Source: Burkholderia anthina (GTDB taxonomy: Bacteria > Pseudomonadota > Gammaproteobacteria > Burkholderiales > Burkholderiaceae). From it: a stretch of 64,000 nucleotides of DNA. Location: contig NZ_CABVLY010000026.1 in assembly GCF_902498995.1 (NCBI RefSeq), positions 1 to 64,000 on the forward strand, given 5' to 3'. The position numbers and the translations under genes are program-made. Below are positions 62,998 through 64,000 of this stretch, in pieces. The first letter of the stretch is position 1. The number at the start of each line of letters is the position of its first letter. The notes beneath the pieces were generated by a model. The model did not search any database. It was given only the letters and a program-made list of their open reading frames with translations, and was not told the origin of the DNA.

Positions 62998-63891
62998 TCA
63001 AACCACGGAGCGGTGCAGCAGCACCTCGAAAACGAACCGGCTGCCGACATACGCGAGCAGCAGCGCGGCAAACGACACGAGCACCCAGCGCGCGGCGCCG
63101 CGCCCGCGCCAGCCCGACGTCTTGCGCGCAACCAGCAGGCCGCCGAACATCAGCCACGACAACACTGCGAACACGGTCTTGTGGTCGAGCCGCAGCGCGC
63201 GCGCATCGACCTGTTCGCTGAACAGGATCCCCGATGCAAGCGTCAGCGTGAGCAGCACGAAGCCCGCGCCGATCAACCGGAACAGCAGCTTCTCGAGCGT
63301 GAGGAGCGGCGGCAGCGTTTCGAGCCAGCTCGCGATCCAGCCGGTCGAGCCGCCGCGTCCGCCGCTTCGCAGCGACTGCAGACGCCGCTCGACCATCAGC
63401 ATCAGGATCGCGTGCAGTGCGGCGATCGCGAAAAGGCCGTATGCGATGTTCGCGATCAGGAAGTGCATCTTGAACAGCGGCGCTGCGGCATAAGGCAGCA
63501 CCCGCACGCCGCCGAACACGAGCGGCAGCAGCGACGCGACGCACGCGAGCGGCAGCACGAGCAGGCGCAGGCTGTCGAGCGGGAAGAAAAAGCTCTCGAT
63601 CCAGTAGATGCCGGCGCCGAGCCAGAACATCGCGGACAGCGCGAACGCGAAACCGAAGATCATCGCGTCGTTCGGGAAGATCGTCATGTGCAGCAGTACG
63701 CCGTGCGCGACGAGCGCGGCAAACAGCAGCGCGCGGCCGGCCCCGCTCATCCCCGACGCGGCGGACGCGGGGACCGGCACGGCCGGCACGCTCGCGACGA
63801 GCGGCGTCGCGCCCTGGCGGTGCGTGCGCCAGCCTGCGACGGCGAGGCCGCCGTACAGGAATGCGGTGAGGGCATACAGTACAATATCCAT
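62998..63891 (-). CDS. YpjD/HemX-family cytochrome c assembly-type membrane protein
   Basis: 297 residues. It is an integral membrane protein with about seven to eight segments, including FGFAFALSAMFWLGAGIYWI, a KMHFLIANIAYGLFAIAALH segment with conserved His and an HKTVFAVLSWLMFGGLL stretch near the end. The family is related to CcsA/ResC and HemX; a role in cytochrome or haem handling is inferred from family, not shown. It is divergent from ffh, as in many beta-proteobacteria. Confidence 0.88.
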   Translation of the reverse strand: MDIVLYALTAFLYGGLAVAGWRTHRQGATPLVASVPAVPVPASAASGMSGAGRALLFAALVAHGVLLHMTIFPNDAMIFGFAFALSAMFWLGAGIYWIESFFFPLDSLRLLVLPLACVASLLPLVFGGVRVLPYAAAPLFKMHFLIANIAYGLFAIAALHAILMLMVERRLQSLRSGGRGGSTGWIASWLETLPPLLTLEKLLFRLIGAGFVLLTLTLASGILFSEQVDARALRLDHKTVFAVLSWLMFGGLLVARKTSGWRGRGAARWVLVSFAALLLAYVGSRFVFEVLLHRSVV

Positions 63892-63980
63892 GTTCGAAGT
63901 TTACACTAGGCCCCCTTCCCGCGACGGCTCCCTTTGTCAGGTTCCATCGCGCCTTCGGGCCCCACTGTCCATCGCTCCCC

Positions 63981-64000
63981 ATGCTCGACAATCTCACTCA
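63981..64000 (+). CDS. ffh: Start of signal recognition particle protein gene (partial)
   Basis: The last 20 bases read ATG CTC GAC AAT CTC ACT, that is MLDNLT, which is the usual N-terminus of Ffh (SRP54 homologue) in this group. It is divergent from the YpjD/HemX-type gene, the standard arrangement. Only six codons are present, so the call rests on context. Confidence 0.6.

Overview
The window is high-GC (about 67-68 %) DNA whose gene content, codon use and gene order point to a Burkholderia chromosome, most likely a Burkholderia cepacia complex member. The main reasons are the BamE-Fur-DapB neighbourhood, a lysine/alanine-rich histone H1-like protein beside nrdAB, an accB-accC-prmA-zinc-ribbon-tpx block, and a De Ley-Doudoroff-type sugar operon. 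The species cannot be fixed from the sequence alone. Apart from one AT-poor-to-AT-rich switch near 41.1-41.4 kb the region looks like core chromosome: no insertion sequence, prophage, tRNA, rRNA or CRISPR array was seen.

Layout. 1-3.3 kb: ExbD/TolR- and ExbB/TolQ-type proteins, dapB, bamE and, divergently, fur. 3.5-7.4 kb: ureidoglycolate lyase and allantoicase downstream of a DctA-like carboxylate transporter, with a divergent FadR-type GntR regulator and matching palindromic operators. 7.5-9.9 kb: a CynR-like LysR regulator divergent from an MFS exporter. 9.9-15.5 kb: a four-gene sugar-acid cluster (5-ketogluconate-type reductase, MHS-family transporter, 2-hydroxyacid dehydrogenase, idonate-type dehydrogenase) divergent from its own LysR regulator. 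15.5-18.7 kb: tkt-gap. 18.9-21.1 kb: speE-like gene, VOC protein and rsmE. 21.2-22.6 kb: a secreted barnase-type RNase with its barstar-type inhibitor, followed by a candidate small RNA. 22.6-29.4 kb: maeB, thiL-pgpA-pncC, an exported HAD phosphatase and pyrF.

29.4-38.6 kb is a long sugar operon on the minus strand: iclR, dgoK, dgoA, a sugar dehydrogenase, araF, araG, araH, a second SDR and an aldose 1-epimerase. It combines an arabinose-type ABC importer with the 2-keto-3-deoxygalactonate kinase and aldolase of the oxidative galactose route. 38.9-41.0 kb: a small EF-hand-like exported protein and an S10 carboxypeptidase lipoprotein. 41.4-47.2 kb: mtgA-aroE-RNase II and yqiA-mpl, all minus strand and mostly overlapping by 4 bases. 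47.4-55.7 kb: a plus-strand housekeeping run (nucleotidyltransferase-like protein, TlpA-like thioredoxin, aroQ, accB, accC, prmA, zinc-ribbon/DUF3426 protein, tpx, PfkB nucleoside kinase, glycine-zipper lipoprotein). 55.9-61.6 kb: H1-like protein, nrdB and nrdA; nrdA has two NrdR-box-like sites 32 bp apart around a recognisable promoter. 61.6-64 kb: ampD, a small PP0621-type protein, a YpjD/HemX-type cytochrome assembly protein and the first codons of ffh.

The most useful new-looking items are the NrdR-box pair, the structured candidate sRNA at 22.45-22.59 kb, the paired FadR-type operators at the dctA-like gene, the perfect inverted repeat over the iclR promoter, the secreted RNase/barstar pair with an unexplained N-terminal extension on the inhibitor, and atypical active-site residues in the SpeE-like and RNase II-like proteins.
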